Source: Anodontia alba (lineage: Eukaryota; Mollusca; Bivalvia; Lucinida; Lucinidae). Taken from it: 64,000 nt of DNA. Shown here in pieces: positions 10,065-20,381 of this stretch. Both the position numbers and the translations under genes were made by a program. The stretch covers positions 39,404,264-39,468,263 of the forward strand of contig OZ024823.1 of assembly GCA_964016985.1 (NCBI GenBank), written 5' to 3'. The notes under the pieces were generated by a model. It saw only the letters and a list, made by a program, of their open reading frames with translations. It did no database searches and was not told the DNA's origin. Every line of letters starts with the position of its first letter. The stretch's first letter is position 1.

Positions 10065-11060
10065 ATGGGTCCAATCACTACAAAGGACCTCAAAGATAAA
10101 AAAAACAAACTAGGTTACAATGAACTACGGGGAGACGTTTAAGGCCGTCAGAGCTCTATCATATTTTACAGTTTCGCTGACGAATATGGCTAGTTAAAGA
10201 TTTTTTGCTATGAAAGGGTTATGCACTTGCTGTAATTTGTGTCCAAATCTATTGCATACTGTTGTATTAAATTGTGGAAGCAAAAACACATTATGGGATA
10301 GAATTACTATAAAAAGTTTATGGACAGGATGATAAAATTTAACCTTTACCACTCTCTGGGCAAATTCAGCAGACAAATTGATGATAGTTCTGTTATTTTT
10401 CCCAGAAAACAGGATTTGATATTTCATTCAAATCGTCTCCACTGGAGACGATTTGCATGAAATGTCAAATCCTGTTTCCTGAGAAAAATGACAAAAATAT
10501 CTCAAAATGTCGTCTGTGGAAATTTTTATCCAGAATGTTAAGCGTTAAATGTGTAATTTACAACAAAACAGGAAAACGTTCCTGTTTCCCCAACAGTTTC
10601 CAAAATAGGGCTTTATGGGAGGTACGAAACAAGCATGGTCCTCTTAAGGAGGAAGGGAGCGCTTTTAAGGGAGACAACTCTATCAAAATTGTTTTTTGCT
10701 CCCTTTTGAAAAGGCGTCTACTCTAAAAGGAAGGAAATGAACAAATATTTCCTTTTAAAAGTAGATCACTTTCTACAAGAATTTCGATACTTTTTCAAGG
10801 GCGACAACTCTGCCAAAATTCTTTGCATCCTTCTGAAAATGGGTCTACTCTAAAAGATTGAATTTCCACCACCCATCCACCCCTAGTATGAGCAAATTCA
10901 TTCCTTACAGAGTAGTCCCCTTTTCGAAGGGGAATGACGTACAGGAAAGAAACTTTTCAGGAAGTCAAAATACTTCTATATAGAGTCGATCCCTTTCAGA
11001 AGGAAAATTGTGTAAAGGAATGAAACTTTACAGGAAGTCATAACACTTGCTTTCTTGTTA
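10065..11060 (+). mobile_element. Repeat T, copy 2 (interrupted by family I)
   Basis: Colinear with copy 1 (GGGGAGACGTTTAAGGCC, AAATTGTGGAAGCAAAAACA, CAACAAAACAGGAAAACG, GGGAGGTACGAAACAAGCAT), but carrying a 202 bp family I MITE. K hairpins and GGAAAGAAACTTTNCAGGAAGTC blocks follow. No protein seen. Confidence 0.72.
10343..10544 (+). mobile_element. TTAA-type MITE family I, complete with TSD
   Basis: The element begins CCTTTACCACTCTCTGGGC and ends TCCAGAATGTTAAGCG. It is flanked on both sides by TTAA (10339-10342 and 10545-10548). The centre is a perfect hairpin, AATCGTCTCCACTGGAGACGATT, with longer arms. The paralogous stretch at 9501-9522 has a single TTAA and no element, so the TTAA duplication is shown directly. 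TTAA duplication is characteristic of piggyBac-type transposition. Confidence 0.9.
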
Positions 11061-11141
11061 AAAACAAGGCAGAAAATCTACCGAGTGTAACCATTCATAT
11101 TGTATATAGTAACTAGCGACACAGATGACTTCCAATGTTCA

Positions 11142-11420
11142 CATCACGAAAACATACCTATATAATGTTGACCCCCTTAAACCCCACATTTATATAGTAA
11201 AACTGGGGTTTACAGGGGTATACGTTATATTTCTTATTTCTGCTCAAAACATAGATTGTGGGTACTCGTCAGAACCGCCTCGGCGAGGCGGTTCTAACGA
11301 GTACCCACAATCTATGTTCTGTGCTGAAATATGAAGAATATCAGATTTTTTTATCTGAAAATTTAATATATTTTGGTGGCAAAATTTTCAGTATATTTGA
11401 ATAGGCATGTTTTCGTAATG
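11142..11420 (-). mobile_element. MITE-A copy 5, complete, reverse orientation
   Basis: Ends CATCACGAAAACATACC and GGCATGTTTTCGTAATG. Intact central TTAGAACCGCCTCG-type cassette and TATATAGTAAAACTGGGG palindrome. Confidence 0.9.
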
Positions 11421-11898
11421 AAATGTTGGCAAATGATGCTTTACCACGTCTGTCCTTCTTCCACATGTGGCGTGTCATGACTTTTAAACGAGTACTTAAA
11501 TCAAGGTTCAACCTCCTACATGTAAATAAGTTCAAATGAATAAACAGACGGTGCAAAGAAGCAAGCTCTACGCCTATTCGAATGTAGAAAGGCTTAATGA
11601 GCTTGTGCGTTCTAGTCATGACGTTTACCATTCATTCTAATTTTAGAATAGCGTAACTTTTTTTTCGAAAAGATGTCATATATTTGTAACTTGACAAGAC
11701 AATCTGGACGGACGGACATGTTTAGCGAGGCTTTTGCTGTTTGTATCTAAACATTAAATGCTTAAATGCGGTGTTTTCTTGATGCGGCTAGATAAAAGAC
11801 TTCACAGACATTGATGCGGTTTATTTCAATCAAATCCAAATTATCACGGTTCAGTAATAATTCTTCAGCTTCAAATCGCCTCTTAGATGATAATGTGA
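11421..11898. other. No gene recognised
   Basis: A 96-codon open frame crosses 11341-11631 on the minus strand. It begins inside MITE-A and has no recognisable domain, so I treat it as chance. No repeat identified. Confidence 0.4.
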
Positions 11899-12118
11899 TA
11901 CCGTATTTACTCTACGTTTTTGAACAGACAGACCTGTGCAAACAGTGTAGACACTGATCAGACGCCGCAGAACGCGGCGTCTGATCAGTGTCTACACTGT
12001 TTGGAATTCATCCAGCTGTTTTAGGCACAACCAGAGGCAGTAAAATGGTCTTGTTGAAATTTTAGGACAAATATGGTAAGGATATGAGGTATCCCAATAT
12101 TTTTGGGCAAATATGGTA
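11899..12118 (+). mobile_element. G element with TACCGTATTTAC ends
   Basis: Left TACCGTATTTACTCTACG, right ATATTTTTGGGCAAATATGGTA. The centre is the palindrome GCAAACAGTGTAGACACTGA, TCAGACGCCGC, AGAACGC and its mirror. The same framework is at 57877-58071. Confidence 0.75.
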
Positions 12119-12172
12119 AACTAATATCAACCATTGTCCATAGTAATAAAACCGGCAATGCGTTCTAGAAAC

Positions 12173-12369
12173 TTAAAGCTCTGCATGCTCGGTAAAAATA
12201 TCAACAGACTACATTTCGAAATAGTTTTCTTATTGTAACTAGAAAATGTGTTTTGACATTTCATGCAAATTGTTGCATGAAATGCCAAAGCTTATTTCCT
12301 GGGATAAATAAAAATAATATCGTCATTTTTATCATTTGCTGAATTAGCCCAGAGAGCGGTAAAGGTTAA
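12173..12369 (+). mobile_element. TTAA-type MITE family I
   Basis: Flanked by TTAA. The left end is worn (AGCTCTGCATGCTCGGTAAA); the right end GCCCAGAGAGCGGTAAAGG is good. The hairpin centre has lost its GTCTCC tip and reads CATGCAAATTGTTGCATG. Confidence 0.8.
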
Positions 12370-12681
12370 ATAAGAAATTCTGAAAGTGCCACAAACGTAG
12401 CAAACTGGTATCCCTCACCAAAAAAACAACAACAAAAAAACATGTTTGGCATTTATAGAGTGCTAATTTTTTTTTTTTATGAAGCTATATTTTCGGTAGA
12501 CGCACCAACTGCAAATTCTAAATACGAATCATTTCAGGAACTGATTGTGAATTCAGGGTAACGAAAACCGTAAGTAATCTTTGAAAGCATTTTCTAAACT
12601 TTTGAAAACAACTCGATAAAAAATCAGCTCGAAATAATTGTCGCCCAAAAAGATAATTTATACTAGTATTTTCCTACACTT

Positions 12682-12946
12682 TTAAAGGGAATGGACATAC
12701 TTGGTATATCATTCGCTCATACTTGGTATATCATTCGCTATTTCTGCCAAGGCAGACAAATTCTTTGCCTTTCCTGTCTGCTTCACTTCACACCAAATAT
12801 CTATTTAAACGGTGTCTGCTCTATAAGGAAAGAATTTGTTCCTTTTGGGGTTAAAGTCTTTCTTTATAGACTAAAGCCTTTCCAGAAGACGACAAAAACA
12901 ATTTTGACAGAGTTGCCTCCGTTGAAAATGTATCAGTTTCCTTTAA
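12682..12946 (+). mobile_element. Family K MITE, TTAA ends
   Basis: Left TTAAAGGGAATGGACATAC, right TCAGTTTCCTTTAA. A 22 bp unit with CATACTTGGTATATCATTCG is duplicated at 12695-12743. The hairpin TAAGGAAAGAATTTG...AAAGTCTTTCTTTATAG is decayed. Confidence 0.7.
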
Positions 12947-13556
12947 ATCTTGATCGAATAGAATAGAAAATATGTTATGTTGTGGTAATAAGACGCCGCA
13001 TAGACAAAAAACTCACGACATTGTCTATGATCACTCGGTAACAGTTTGATAACACGGAGAAGGTGTTAGGTACGATAATTCCTGAGCTTACCTGGAAAAA
13101 CTCAGTATGCATTTGTTTTCTTGAATTATCATGACCTAGCCATGGTACCCATTGCTATATATGAATAGTCATGAAAAACACAGAGACAGCTTATTGCTGA
13201 TGCGACATATACAGACTTAATGACCTATACATATGCATATCCAGATTAGATTCTACCTTTTTCGCTATATACAATCTACGTGGTTCAGCTGTTAGGTACC
13301 GTAATACACGTGTATCTATCTTTAACGGGACCATTTTAGGGTCGATTGTTTACAATCGAGCCATAGTATACGAACGCCAAAATTTCCTTAAGGTAGTTGT
13401 CTACGTGATTATTATTGACTAATGTAATCAAACCGCGCGTTAGACGAAATCCAGATAACAGTTATTTATAGCCGCGCTGTTCTTGTCGCTGTGACATCAG
13501 ACTGCTATTGATAGAGGGTTATCAGGTAAACATGGACTGGAACATTTGGGACATTA
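12947..13556. other. No gene recognised
   Basis: About 600 bases of mixed composition with no recognised repeat or coding sequence. Confidence 0.4.
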
Positions 13557-13623
13557 GGAAACAGTGCAGACCCAGATCAGACGCCGCAGAACGCGGCGTC
13601 TGATCAGGGTCTGTTCTGTTTGC
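13557..13623. mobile_element. G palindrome, third framework
   Basis: GGAAACAGTGCAGACCCAGA, TCAGACGCCGC, AGAACGC and its mirror to GTCTGTTCTGTTTGC. The right flank TTAAATTACAGGAAGTC is the reverse of the left flank of the copy at 22978, so these two share a framework different from the TTAACCCATT and TACCGTATTTAC ones. Confidence 0.8.
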
Positions 13624-13639
13624 TTAAATTACAGGAAGT

Positions 13640-14231
13640 CAATAGTAAAATGAAACAGTGTTAAGTCCCGTTCAGGACCACTTTTCTATCCTACAGTCAG
13701 AGAAAATCGACCCATCAGTGCTTTCAGTGCTTTGATTGTTTCTTCTTAGAATAGACACCTTTTAAGAAGGGGAGTAGTGGCATGCAGGAAAACAATAAGG
13801 AAGTCACAACGGTCCTTTATGATCCCTTGTGAAAAATAAAGGTGAAAATTTTCAGAGTGTTCGCAGTTCCTTTAAATGCCAGGGCGCAAAACTGACTTTA
13901 AAATGTGAAGGGGTGAACTTGAAAGATTTTGTCGACATTTATGGGAGACGAGACAAAAAACTGCCTCCCTATCTTTTTTTTTAAACCTTTAAGAAGTAGA
14001 ATTACCTTAACAAGGAAGAATGTGTCGCCAGAGGAAGCAAAGTCTATCCTTTGAGAGTATCACTTCTTGTCTGCTCAACAAATTAAAAGAGAGGCAAATA
14101 TTTCCCTATCGGTTATTTCCCTGGACAGTATATCCTACTTTACAAATAATATCTTTAAGGAACCAAAGAACACATTAAAGAACAGAAATCGAAGTCTCGG
14201 TTTCATTATGAGACTCTTCATATGACAGCAA
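13640..14231 (+). mobile_element. Repeat T, decayed copy
   Basis: Blocks GAAACAGTGTTAAGTCC, AGAATAGACACCTTTTAAG, AACAATAAGGAAGTCAC and AACCAAAGAACACATTAAAG to GTCTCGGTTTCATTATGAGA are shared with 14580-14935, 18130-18330 and 42590-42700. MITE-A copy 6 interrupts it at its right end. Confidence 0.55.
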
Positions 14232-14511
14232 TATTACGAAAACACGCCTATTCAAATATACTGAAAATTTTACCACCAAGAAATGAACATTTTCAGATAA
14301 AAAAATTCTGATATTTTTCAAATTTCTGCTCAAAACATAGATTGTAGGTACTCGTTAGAACCGCCTCGACGAGGCGGTTCTAATGAGTACCCACAATGTA
14401 TGCTTTTGAGCAGGAATAAGAAAAATAAGGTATACCCCTGTAAACCCCCGTTTTACTATATAAAAGTGGGGTTTAAGGGGGTCAAAACTATATAGGCGTG
14501 TTTTCATGATG
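14232..14511 (+). mobile_element. MITE-A copy 6, complete
   Basis: Ends TATTACGAAAACACGCC and GGCGTGTTTTCATGATG. Intact central cassette (TTAGAACCGCCTCGACGAGG) and ACTATATAAAAGTGGGG palindrome. Inserted in repeat T. Confidence 0.9.
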
Positions 14512-14579
14512 ATATAGATTGAAGGACTGCATACGCCTCTTTCCATTGCTTCAGCGGGACTTATTTTTCAAGATACAAA

Positions 14580-14935
14580 AAAGGGACGAAGTGATCCATA
14601 GGAAAGTCAAAACAAAAACTGCACTATGATAAAATACAATAAAAATCTAAAAGTTTTCTTAGGAAACAAAGAATACATAAAAGAAAGAAAGTCTGTTTTA
14701 TTAAGTCTCTTCATATGCAGTAATGCACTTTGCGAGAGTGCATACACTTCCTAACCCCCTCCACATCCCCCACCTCACCCCTAACACCCGATTAAGCGGT
14801 GTTCGATTTTCAAAGTAACCAGAATGGGTCCAATGGAAATAAAATGTGTAATCTCCGCTAAAATGAAATACGGGGAGAGGTTTTACGGCCGCCACTACTT
14901 AATACCAGCTGCAGTGAAGTCACAGGGCGGTTTCA
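14580..14935 (+). mobile_element. Repeat T, left and middle blocks
   Basis: AGGAAACAAAGAATACATAAA, GTCTCTTCATATGCAGTAATG, CGATTAAGCGGTGTTCGATT and AAATACGGGGAGAGG match other T copies. It is cut by MITE-A copy 7 at 14936. Confidence 0.6.
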
Positions 14936-15211
14936 CATTACGAAAACACGCCTATTCAAATATATTGAAAATTATACAACCAAAAAAGGAAAATTTCAGA
15001 TAAAAATATTCTGATATTTTTATATTCCTGCTCAAAACATAGATTGTGGATCCTCAGAACCGCCTCGCCGAGGCGGTTCTAACGAGTCCCCACAATCTAT
15101 GTTTTTGAGCAGAAATAAAAAAAAATAATATATACCCCTGTAAACCCCAGTTTTTCTATATAAAAGTGAGGTTTAATGGGGTCAAAATTATATAGGAGTG
15201 TTGTTGTGATG
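14936..15211 (+). mobile_element. MITE-A copy 7, complete
   Basis: Ends CATTACGAAAACACGCC and AGGAGTGTTGTTGTGATG. The left cassette arm has lost a few bases (GTGGATCCTCAGAACCG), so the palindrome is slightly asymmetric. Confidence 0.87.
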
Positions 15212-15261
15212 TTAGTTCGGCTGATTTGGTTTCTGCTAACATCATTCTGTGTCTGGAATGC

Positions 15262-15393
15262 AGTATGCTTAATTCATAAATTTCTTTGCATGAAGAGACA
15301 GATCCTATTTTCTAGGAAAAAATAAGAAAAAAAAAAAAAACATCATCATTTGTCGTCTGCTGACTTTGCCCATAGCATGGTAAGTGTTTAAAA
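15262..15393 (+). mobile_element. Family I MITE, worn
   Basis: TGCATGAAGAGACAGATCCT, CTATTTTCTAGGAAAAAATAAG, ATCATTTGTCGTCTGCTG and CCATAGCATGGTAAGTG are the right half of a family I element. Confidence 0.6.
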
Positions 15394-15550
15394 CGTTTCA
15401 CTTAAATGCTGACATGTGAATGACAGTACCAGACCGATACATAAAACGGTAAATAAAATCCACAGTTTTGGTTCCAAATATCCTTCCCGGAGTCATAAAT
15501 CAGTCAGAAGGCAAAAGGATATTAAAAGGAGCGCAAAGCCAAATTTGAAG

Positions 15551-15671
15551 CAGACGACATTTTATTTATTAATTTATTTTTATGTTTCAGAAGATAAGTT
15601 TTGACATGTCAAAAGTTTTATATATTAACTTTGTCGTCTCCTGTAGTTGTGATCGGCGCCATAATGGTTAA
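15551..15671 (+). mobile_element. Family I MITE, internally deleted
   Basis: GCAGACGACATTTTATT at the left and TTTGTCGTCTCCTG...TAATGGTTAA at the right. The hairpin core is reduced to AGTTTTGACATGTCAAAAGTT. Confidence 0.6.
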
Positions 15672-15935
15672 ATGGAGCGCTGCATGCTTTTAGCCGAGGT
15701 TGCATTAACATGACAAACCCCGCCGTTTGTCTTGACTGAAAGATATACAAGATCTGTCAAAATTGATAAATTAGAGGAAAAATACATTTTTTTCTCACGA
15801 ATTTGGTGTTTTTTGCTAATACTGTTTAGTAACAGCGTTTAAAGCTCTGACTAAAACTGATGAAATATGGCTCTCGTCGTGAGAAAAGCTGTCGCATATC
15901 ATTTTTAAAAGACAAGTCCTGGAGTTGCCTTCATA
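15672..15935. other. No feature recognised
   Basis: AT-rich sequence without a recognisable repeat or gene. Confidence 0.4.
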
Positions 15936-16041
15936 CCCAGCGAGCATTGTTTATAAATCTATAGCGGGTCGTTATCGGCCCGTCAGCTATGCTGACGCGC
16001 CATAACGACCCGCTATAGATTTATAAACAATGCTTACTGGG
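15936..16041. mobile_element. Family J palindrome
   Basis: CCCAGCGAGCATTGTTTATA...GCGGGTCGTTATCGGCCC and its mirror to CAATGCTTACTGGG. Compared with other J copies, GGCC is GGTC on the left arm and GGCC is GACC on the right arm, a compensating change that keeps the pairing. It may be flanked by TA. Confidence 0.87.
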
Positions 16042-16251
16042 TACCCGTGTACACTAGTAAACGTTTCTATTCTCTTAAGGCAGTTACTGGCTACTGTAGA
16101 CAGTATTTGCAGAAAATGAAGCTTTGCTTAGCCTGTGCGGATGCACGTAATTATCTCGCATTGCTGTACGCATAGACATAAACCCGTTTTCAGATCATCA
16201 GACATACCTCGGTTATCATCGCTCTAAATAAATAGGAGTATCCACATAATA

Positions 16252-16364
16252 TTTTTCTTAATTCTCCACGAAAACATATGTTGTGGGTACTCATTAGAAG
16301 CCCCTCGGTGAGGCGCTTCTAAAGAGTACCAAAACATATGTTTCTGTTGAGAAATAAGAAAAAT
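16252..16364. mobile_element. Cassette of C type
   Basis: TTTTTCTTAATTCTCC, ACATATGTTGTGGGTACTC, TTAGAAGCCCCTCGG, then the mirror with a few changes, to GAGAAATAAGAAAAA. The outer terminal repeats of its host element are not clear. Confidence 0.75.
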
Positions 16365-16391
16365 GTGAATACTTTTCGGTTGAAAAAGAAA

Positions 16392-16498
16392 CCCAGCTAG
16401 CATTCTTTATAAATCTATAGCGGGCCGTTATCGGCTCGTCAGCTACCCTGACGGGCTGATAACGGCCCGCTATAGACTTATAAAGAATGCTTACTGGG
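16392..16498. mobile_element. Family J palindrome next to the cassette
   Basis: CCCAGCTAGCATTCTTTATA...GTTATCGGCTCGTCAG and its mirror to GAATGCTTACTGGG. It sits 28 bases after the cassette, so it probably inserted into the element carrying it. Confidence 0.85.
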
Positions 16499-16865
16499 AA
16501 GTGCCTTATTTGGAACTCTGTGTTATAACGAAGTAAAAGTTTAGTGTGTCTCCATTTCATGCAATTGCTATAATAATGTATTGGAATCTTAGAAAAAAAA
16601 AACTTAACAAAGACATGAAATCAATCATTAGATTTGAGGAAATGTCTAAGCAAACAATTACAAGGTGATAGGGAAGTGGGTTTCTTAATTCCCGGTAATT
16701 TTTTAGTCAACGTGGCGAGAAAAGCAAAATATCCCTTCGAAATATAAAAAACTAAACGACTGTGTTTTCTTGTTTTGCCATTGACTCATTGCTGTTCTAT
16801 ATTTTGATTTGTCAAAAGTATTTTATAGAATATTAATCTTTGTACTGTAAGTAGTATACAAACAT
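16499..16865. other. No gene recognised
   Basis: AT-rich. No coding or repeat signal that I can support. Confidence 0.4.
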
Positions 16866-17032
16866 TCAACAGACGGCATATTCATATTTTCGCTTTTCCG
16901 CTTTTTTTTTTAGAAAAAGGCTTTGTAGGAGACAATTTGCATGAAATGCCAATGCGTATATTTTTAGGAAAAATAAACAATATCTAAAATGTCGTATGCT
17001 AACGTTTTTTTACCCAGCATGCAGAGCGTTAA
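16866..17032 (+). mobile_element. Family I MITE, left end worn
   Basis: TCAACAGACGGCATATTCAT at the left. GGAGACAATTTGCATGAAAT in the middle. CCAGCATGCAGAGCGTTAA at the right with TTAA kept. Confidence 0.68.
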
Positions 17033-17378
17033 AAGAGGAATAGTGGTTACCCATGAAAACATATTTACCACATAAGGGAGTTTACGGTAGAATGTGGTGA
17101 ATCACAAAGCAAATAAATGTTATAAATTTTATAGTTTTCGTTTTTATTCTATTCGTATATTTATGACCTTCTTGCATTTTGGGTAAAGTAGGTTTCCATT
17201 TCTGTGCATAAACAAGGTAATAAAATCCAATAATCGTGTAGATTTTAAATACTGAATACCAGACTTTAAACAAGAGATTTAGACAAAACTAACAATACAT
17301 GGAAATAATATAACTGAAAATATACCAAGGAAATGCCACAATCACGAATCACAGACTTACCGATGCACCACAAGGAGA
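17033..17378. other. No feature recognised
   Basis: AT-rich sequence. The open frame at 17082-17273 has no recognisable domain. Confidence 0.4.
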
Positions 17379-17655
17379 CATTACGAAAACAGGCCTATTC
17401 AAGTATACTGAAAATTTTACCACCAAAAAATAAAAAATGTCTGATAAAAATTCTGATATTTTTCATATTTCTGCTCTAATCTTAGATTGTGGATACTCAT
17501 TAGAACTGCCTCAGCGAGGCAGTTTTAATGAGTACCAACAATCTATATTTTTGGGCAGAAATAAGAAAAATAATGTATACCCCTGTAAACACCAGTTTTA
17601 CTATATAAAAGTGGGATTTAAGGGGTCAGCATTATACAGGCATGTTTTCGTGATG
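17379..17655 (+). mobile_element. MITE-A copy 8, diverged
   Basis: Ends CATTACGAAAACAGGCC and GGCATGTTTTCGTGATG. The cassette is matched but altered on both arms (TTAGAACTGCCTCAGC / GAGGCAGTTTTAATGAG), so the arms changed together. Confidence 0.87.
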
Positions 17656-17725
17656 TGATGCGGAGCAAGCAATGACAAACCAAACGCCACATATGAGACT
17701 ACAGACGTTCAAACAAAGAAGAACA

Positions 17726-18005
17726 CATTACGAAAACATGCCTATTTATATATACTGAAAATTTTACCACCACAAAAATTCAAAATTGCCAGGTAAAAAA
17801 TTCTGATATTTTTCATATTTCTGCTCAAAACATAGATTGTGGGTACTCGTTAGAACCGCCTCGACGAGGCGGTTCTAACAAGTACCCACAATCTATGTTT
17901 TTGAGAAGAAATAAAAAAAATAATGTTTACCCTGTAAACTCCAGTTTTACTATATAAAAGTGGGGTTTAAGGGGGTGAAAATTATAGAGGTAGGTTTTCG
18001 TGATG
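17726..18005 (+). mobile_element. MITE-A copy 9, same orientation as copy 8
   Basis: Ends CATTACGAAAACATGCC and GGTAGGTTTTCGTGATG. It lies only 70 bases from copy 8. The two copies differ at many sites, so they are separate insertions or an old duplication. Confidence 0.88.
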
Positions 18006-18129
18006 AGCAACGGAGGAACCGTTTCGGAACGGTTTGTATAAAAACTACGTGGGTGAGGTTAAACCAGTTTTACTCGCGCAAAATGTCACCCTTAATTCTG
18101 ATGCAGATCTTAATCACAAACATATGTCC

Positions 18130-18330
18130 GCATAGGGGTCCTATATAAAATAAAAATCTAAAATGCTGCGTTTGGAAATAAGAACACCTAAAAGAACGAA
18201 TATCGGAGACTCTGTTTTATTAAATCTCTTCATATACAACTATTCATATGCAAGGCTGAATATGCTTCCCCGCCCTAGCATCGGTTAAACGGTATTTGAT
18301 TTTCAAAGTAACCAGAATGGGACCCGATCC
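18130..18330 (+). mobile_element. Repeat T fragment
   Basis: AAAATAAAAATCTAAAATGC, GAGACTCTGTTTTATTAAATC, CGGTTAAACGGTATTTG and TTTTCAAAGTAACCAGAATGG match 14600-14830. Confidence 0.6.
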
Positions 18331-19184
18331 CAAAGGAAATACTACAACATAAGTCTTGTACTTTAAGGTTGTTTGACGCTGCCCCTTTTTATAATTACTC
18401 TGGGAATGATAGTATAAAAACAAGAATTCCGCAAGCGAAGCATTATACGCCCGTGCCAAGTAAAAAGATGTAGCACATAAACTGACTCCTGTATAATTCA
18501 GTGCTCCAGATGTAAACTGTAAGTGGAATTAATTGGAAAAAATAATTAAAAAAATCAATGGGGCATAACTCTGTTGATATTTGGTGAACTGTAACCCAGA
18601 AATTTAGGGAGAAGTGACTTTTCCCTCCTGGGAAAATAGGGAGAAGTTTGCTGCGTCTAGGGAGAAGTGCTTTCGGACGGAGGACACACGACAGAAGCAT
18701 GGCTATACTATAAGCTCATATGAGCCTTCGGCTGATTTGTTTTCCCTATACTTCAATATCAGACAAAACAAAAATAAACAACTCCACCCCCCACCCCCCC
18801 CCCCCCCCCCCACCCAAAAAAAAAAAAAAATAAATAAATAAATAAATAAAATAAAATTAAAAAAAAAATAAAAAAAAATGCTGCAATAAACTTTTTTGTA
18901 AAGCTTTAACTTGTTTTATACTGATTTTATTTTTGTTCTTCAAGGGAGCAGTATTAAAAAATCCAAAAAGAATTATTTTTATAAAAGTTTTGATATTAGA
19001 CAAGCTTCTTAATTCTATATCATTTAATACACTTATTTATAAAGATTTAATAATGGCAACATTTCCGTGCAAATTTGATAAAAGAAGATGAAAAAAAAAA
19101 TAAATAAATAATTTGCCCATATGGCCACAACTTTAGGTATTTGCAAAAATATTCCTGTTATAAAATAAAATTTGCACACTATTA
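18331..19184. other. No gene; homopolymer-rich
   Basis: Contains a C run with CCCACC (about 18785-18812), poly-A (18816-18829) and AAAT repeats (18829-18880). The open frames through it are low-complexity. Confidence 0.5.
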
Positions 19185-19750
19185 CCTCTAAATAATATAC
19201 TGCGAAAAGTTAAAGAAAATTTTCAAAGGGGCATAACGCTGCCAATATTTGGTGCACTGTAACCTCGAAATAATATGCGCTGCTCCACATCATCGTGTAA
19301 CTATTTACGAAGTTTTAGCTTGATCGGATGTGAACTGTAGGAGTTAGCCGGAAACGAAAAGTTTACAGAAATTTTCAAAGGGGTATAACTCTGCTAATAT
19401 TTGGTAGACTGTAAACTTTAAACAAAATGCGCTGCTCCACATCATGGTCTAACTACAAGTCAAGTTTCAACTTGATCGGATGTAAACTGTAGGAGGAGTT
19501 AGCCGGAAACGAAAAGTTTACAGAAATTTTCAAGTGGCATAACTATGCTAATATTTGGTGGACTGTAACCCCGAAAAAAATATGCGCTGCTCCACATCAT
19601 GGTCTAACTATATACCAAGTTTCAGCTTGATCGGATATAAACTGTAAGAGGAGTTAGCCGGAAACGAAAAAGTTTACGGGCAGACAGACGGACGGATGCC
19701 AGACCCCGTAACATAATACGTCCCGTTTTTTTAAACGGGTGTATAATGAG
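19185..19750 (+). mobile_element. Pearl/Helitron-like element end: three ~152 bp units
   Basis: Three imperfect units share TGCGCTGCTCCACATCAT at 19276, 19428 and 19583 (spacing 152 and 155), TTGATCGGAT.TAAACTGTA and GTTAGCCGGAAACGAAAAG. After the last unit come CAGACAGACGGACGGATG and the hairpin CCCGTTTTTTTAAACGGG, then TGTATAA. Tandem core plus ACGG microsatellite plus a terminal hairpin is the layout of bivalve pearl and Helitron-like non-autonomous elements. That class is an inference; the 5' end is not located. Confidence 0.7.
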
Positions 19751-19914
19751 TAACACCAGGAGCAAAGTATATGCGGAATATATTTATATATATGCGGAAA
19801 GTAAAGATCCAGGTCACCCAAAGATGACCTTTTTTTAGTTTGATCTGGGACTTTCAGATTCTTGGCGTCTGACTATCAATGCCTGTGGTCGGGCCCTTCG
19901 TGGCCCTGTTCGCG

Positions 19915-19918
<4 letters not shown>

Positions 19919-19990
<72 letters not shown>
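19919..19990. repeat. (TG)n microsatellite
   Basis: About 36 TG units. The Cys/Val frame through it is not a gene. Confidence 0.95.
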
Positions 19991-19996
<6 letters not shown>

Positions 19997-20193
19997 ACTG
20001 ACCGTTCCAAGGCGGTTCCTCTGTTGCAGTTCTTCTTTGTGAGTTGCTGGTTTCATATGTAGTCATTACGACAATACGCCTATTCAAATATATTGAAAAT
20101 TTCATCACCAAAAACTGAAAGTTTTTAGATAAAATTTTTGATGTTTTTCATATTTCTGCTCAAAACATAGATTGTGGGTACTCGTTAGAACCG
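19991..20193 (+). repeat. 203 bp direct repeat, first copy
   Basis: From TTTTCTACTGACCGTTCC to CTCGTTAGAACCG. By eye it is identical to 20382-20584. The repeat includes the left half of a MITE-A and stops in the middle of that element's central palindrome. Confidence 0.95.
20064..20193 (+). mobile_element. MITE-A copy 10, left half only
   Basis: Starts CATTACGACAATACGCC and is cut at AGAACCG, the palindrome centre, where unrelated sequence (TTTCATCATAGTG) follows. The cut coincides with the duplication edge. Confidence 0.88.
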
Positions 20194-20381
20194 TTTCATC
20201 ATAGTGTTTTGATTATATGTGTTTCATTATGATGTTTCACAGATGAGAGGATCCCAATGCGCACCCGAACATATATTTGTAATTTGGACCTGCATCAGAA
20301 TTAAAGATGAGGTTTCGCGCGAGTAAAACTTGTTTAAGCACCACCACCCCGCACCCCCCTTCCAGCCCCACCCCAAATAGT

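Noticed and set aside
14355..14546. Short conserved peptide repeated across MITE-A copies (for example RTASSRRF, SLEPPRRGG)
   Set aside because: The repeated peptides are translations of the same palindromic DNA in several frames and strands; no start or codon bias suggests a gene.
19276..19740. CRISPR array
   Set aside because: Repeats are ~152 bp and imperfect with no spacer structure; the sequence is eukaryotic.
19835..20062. Poly-Cys/Val and poly-Thr/His frames
   Set aside because: Both strands of a (TG)n run; not coding.
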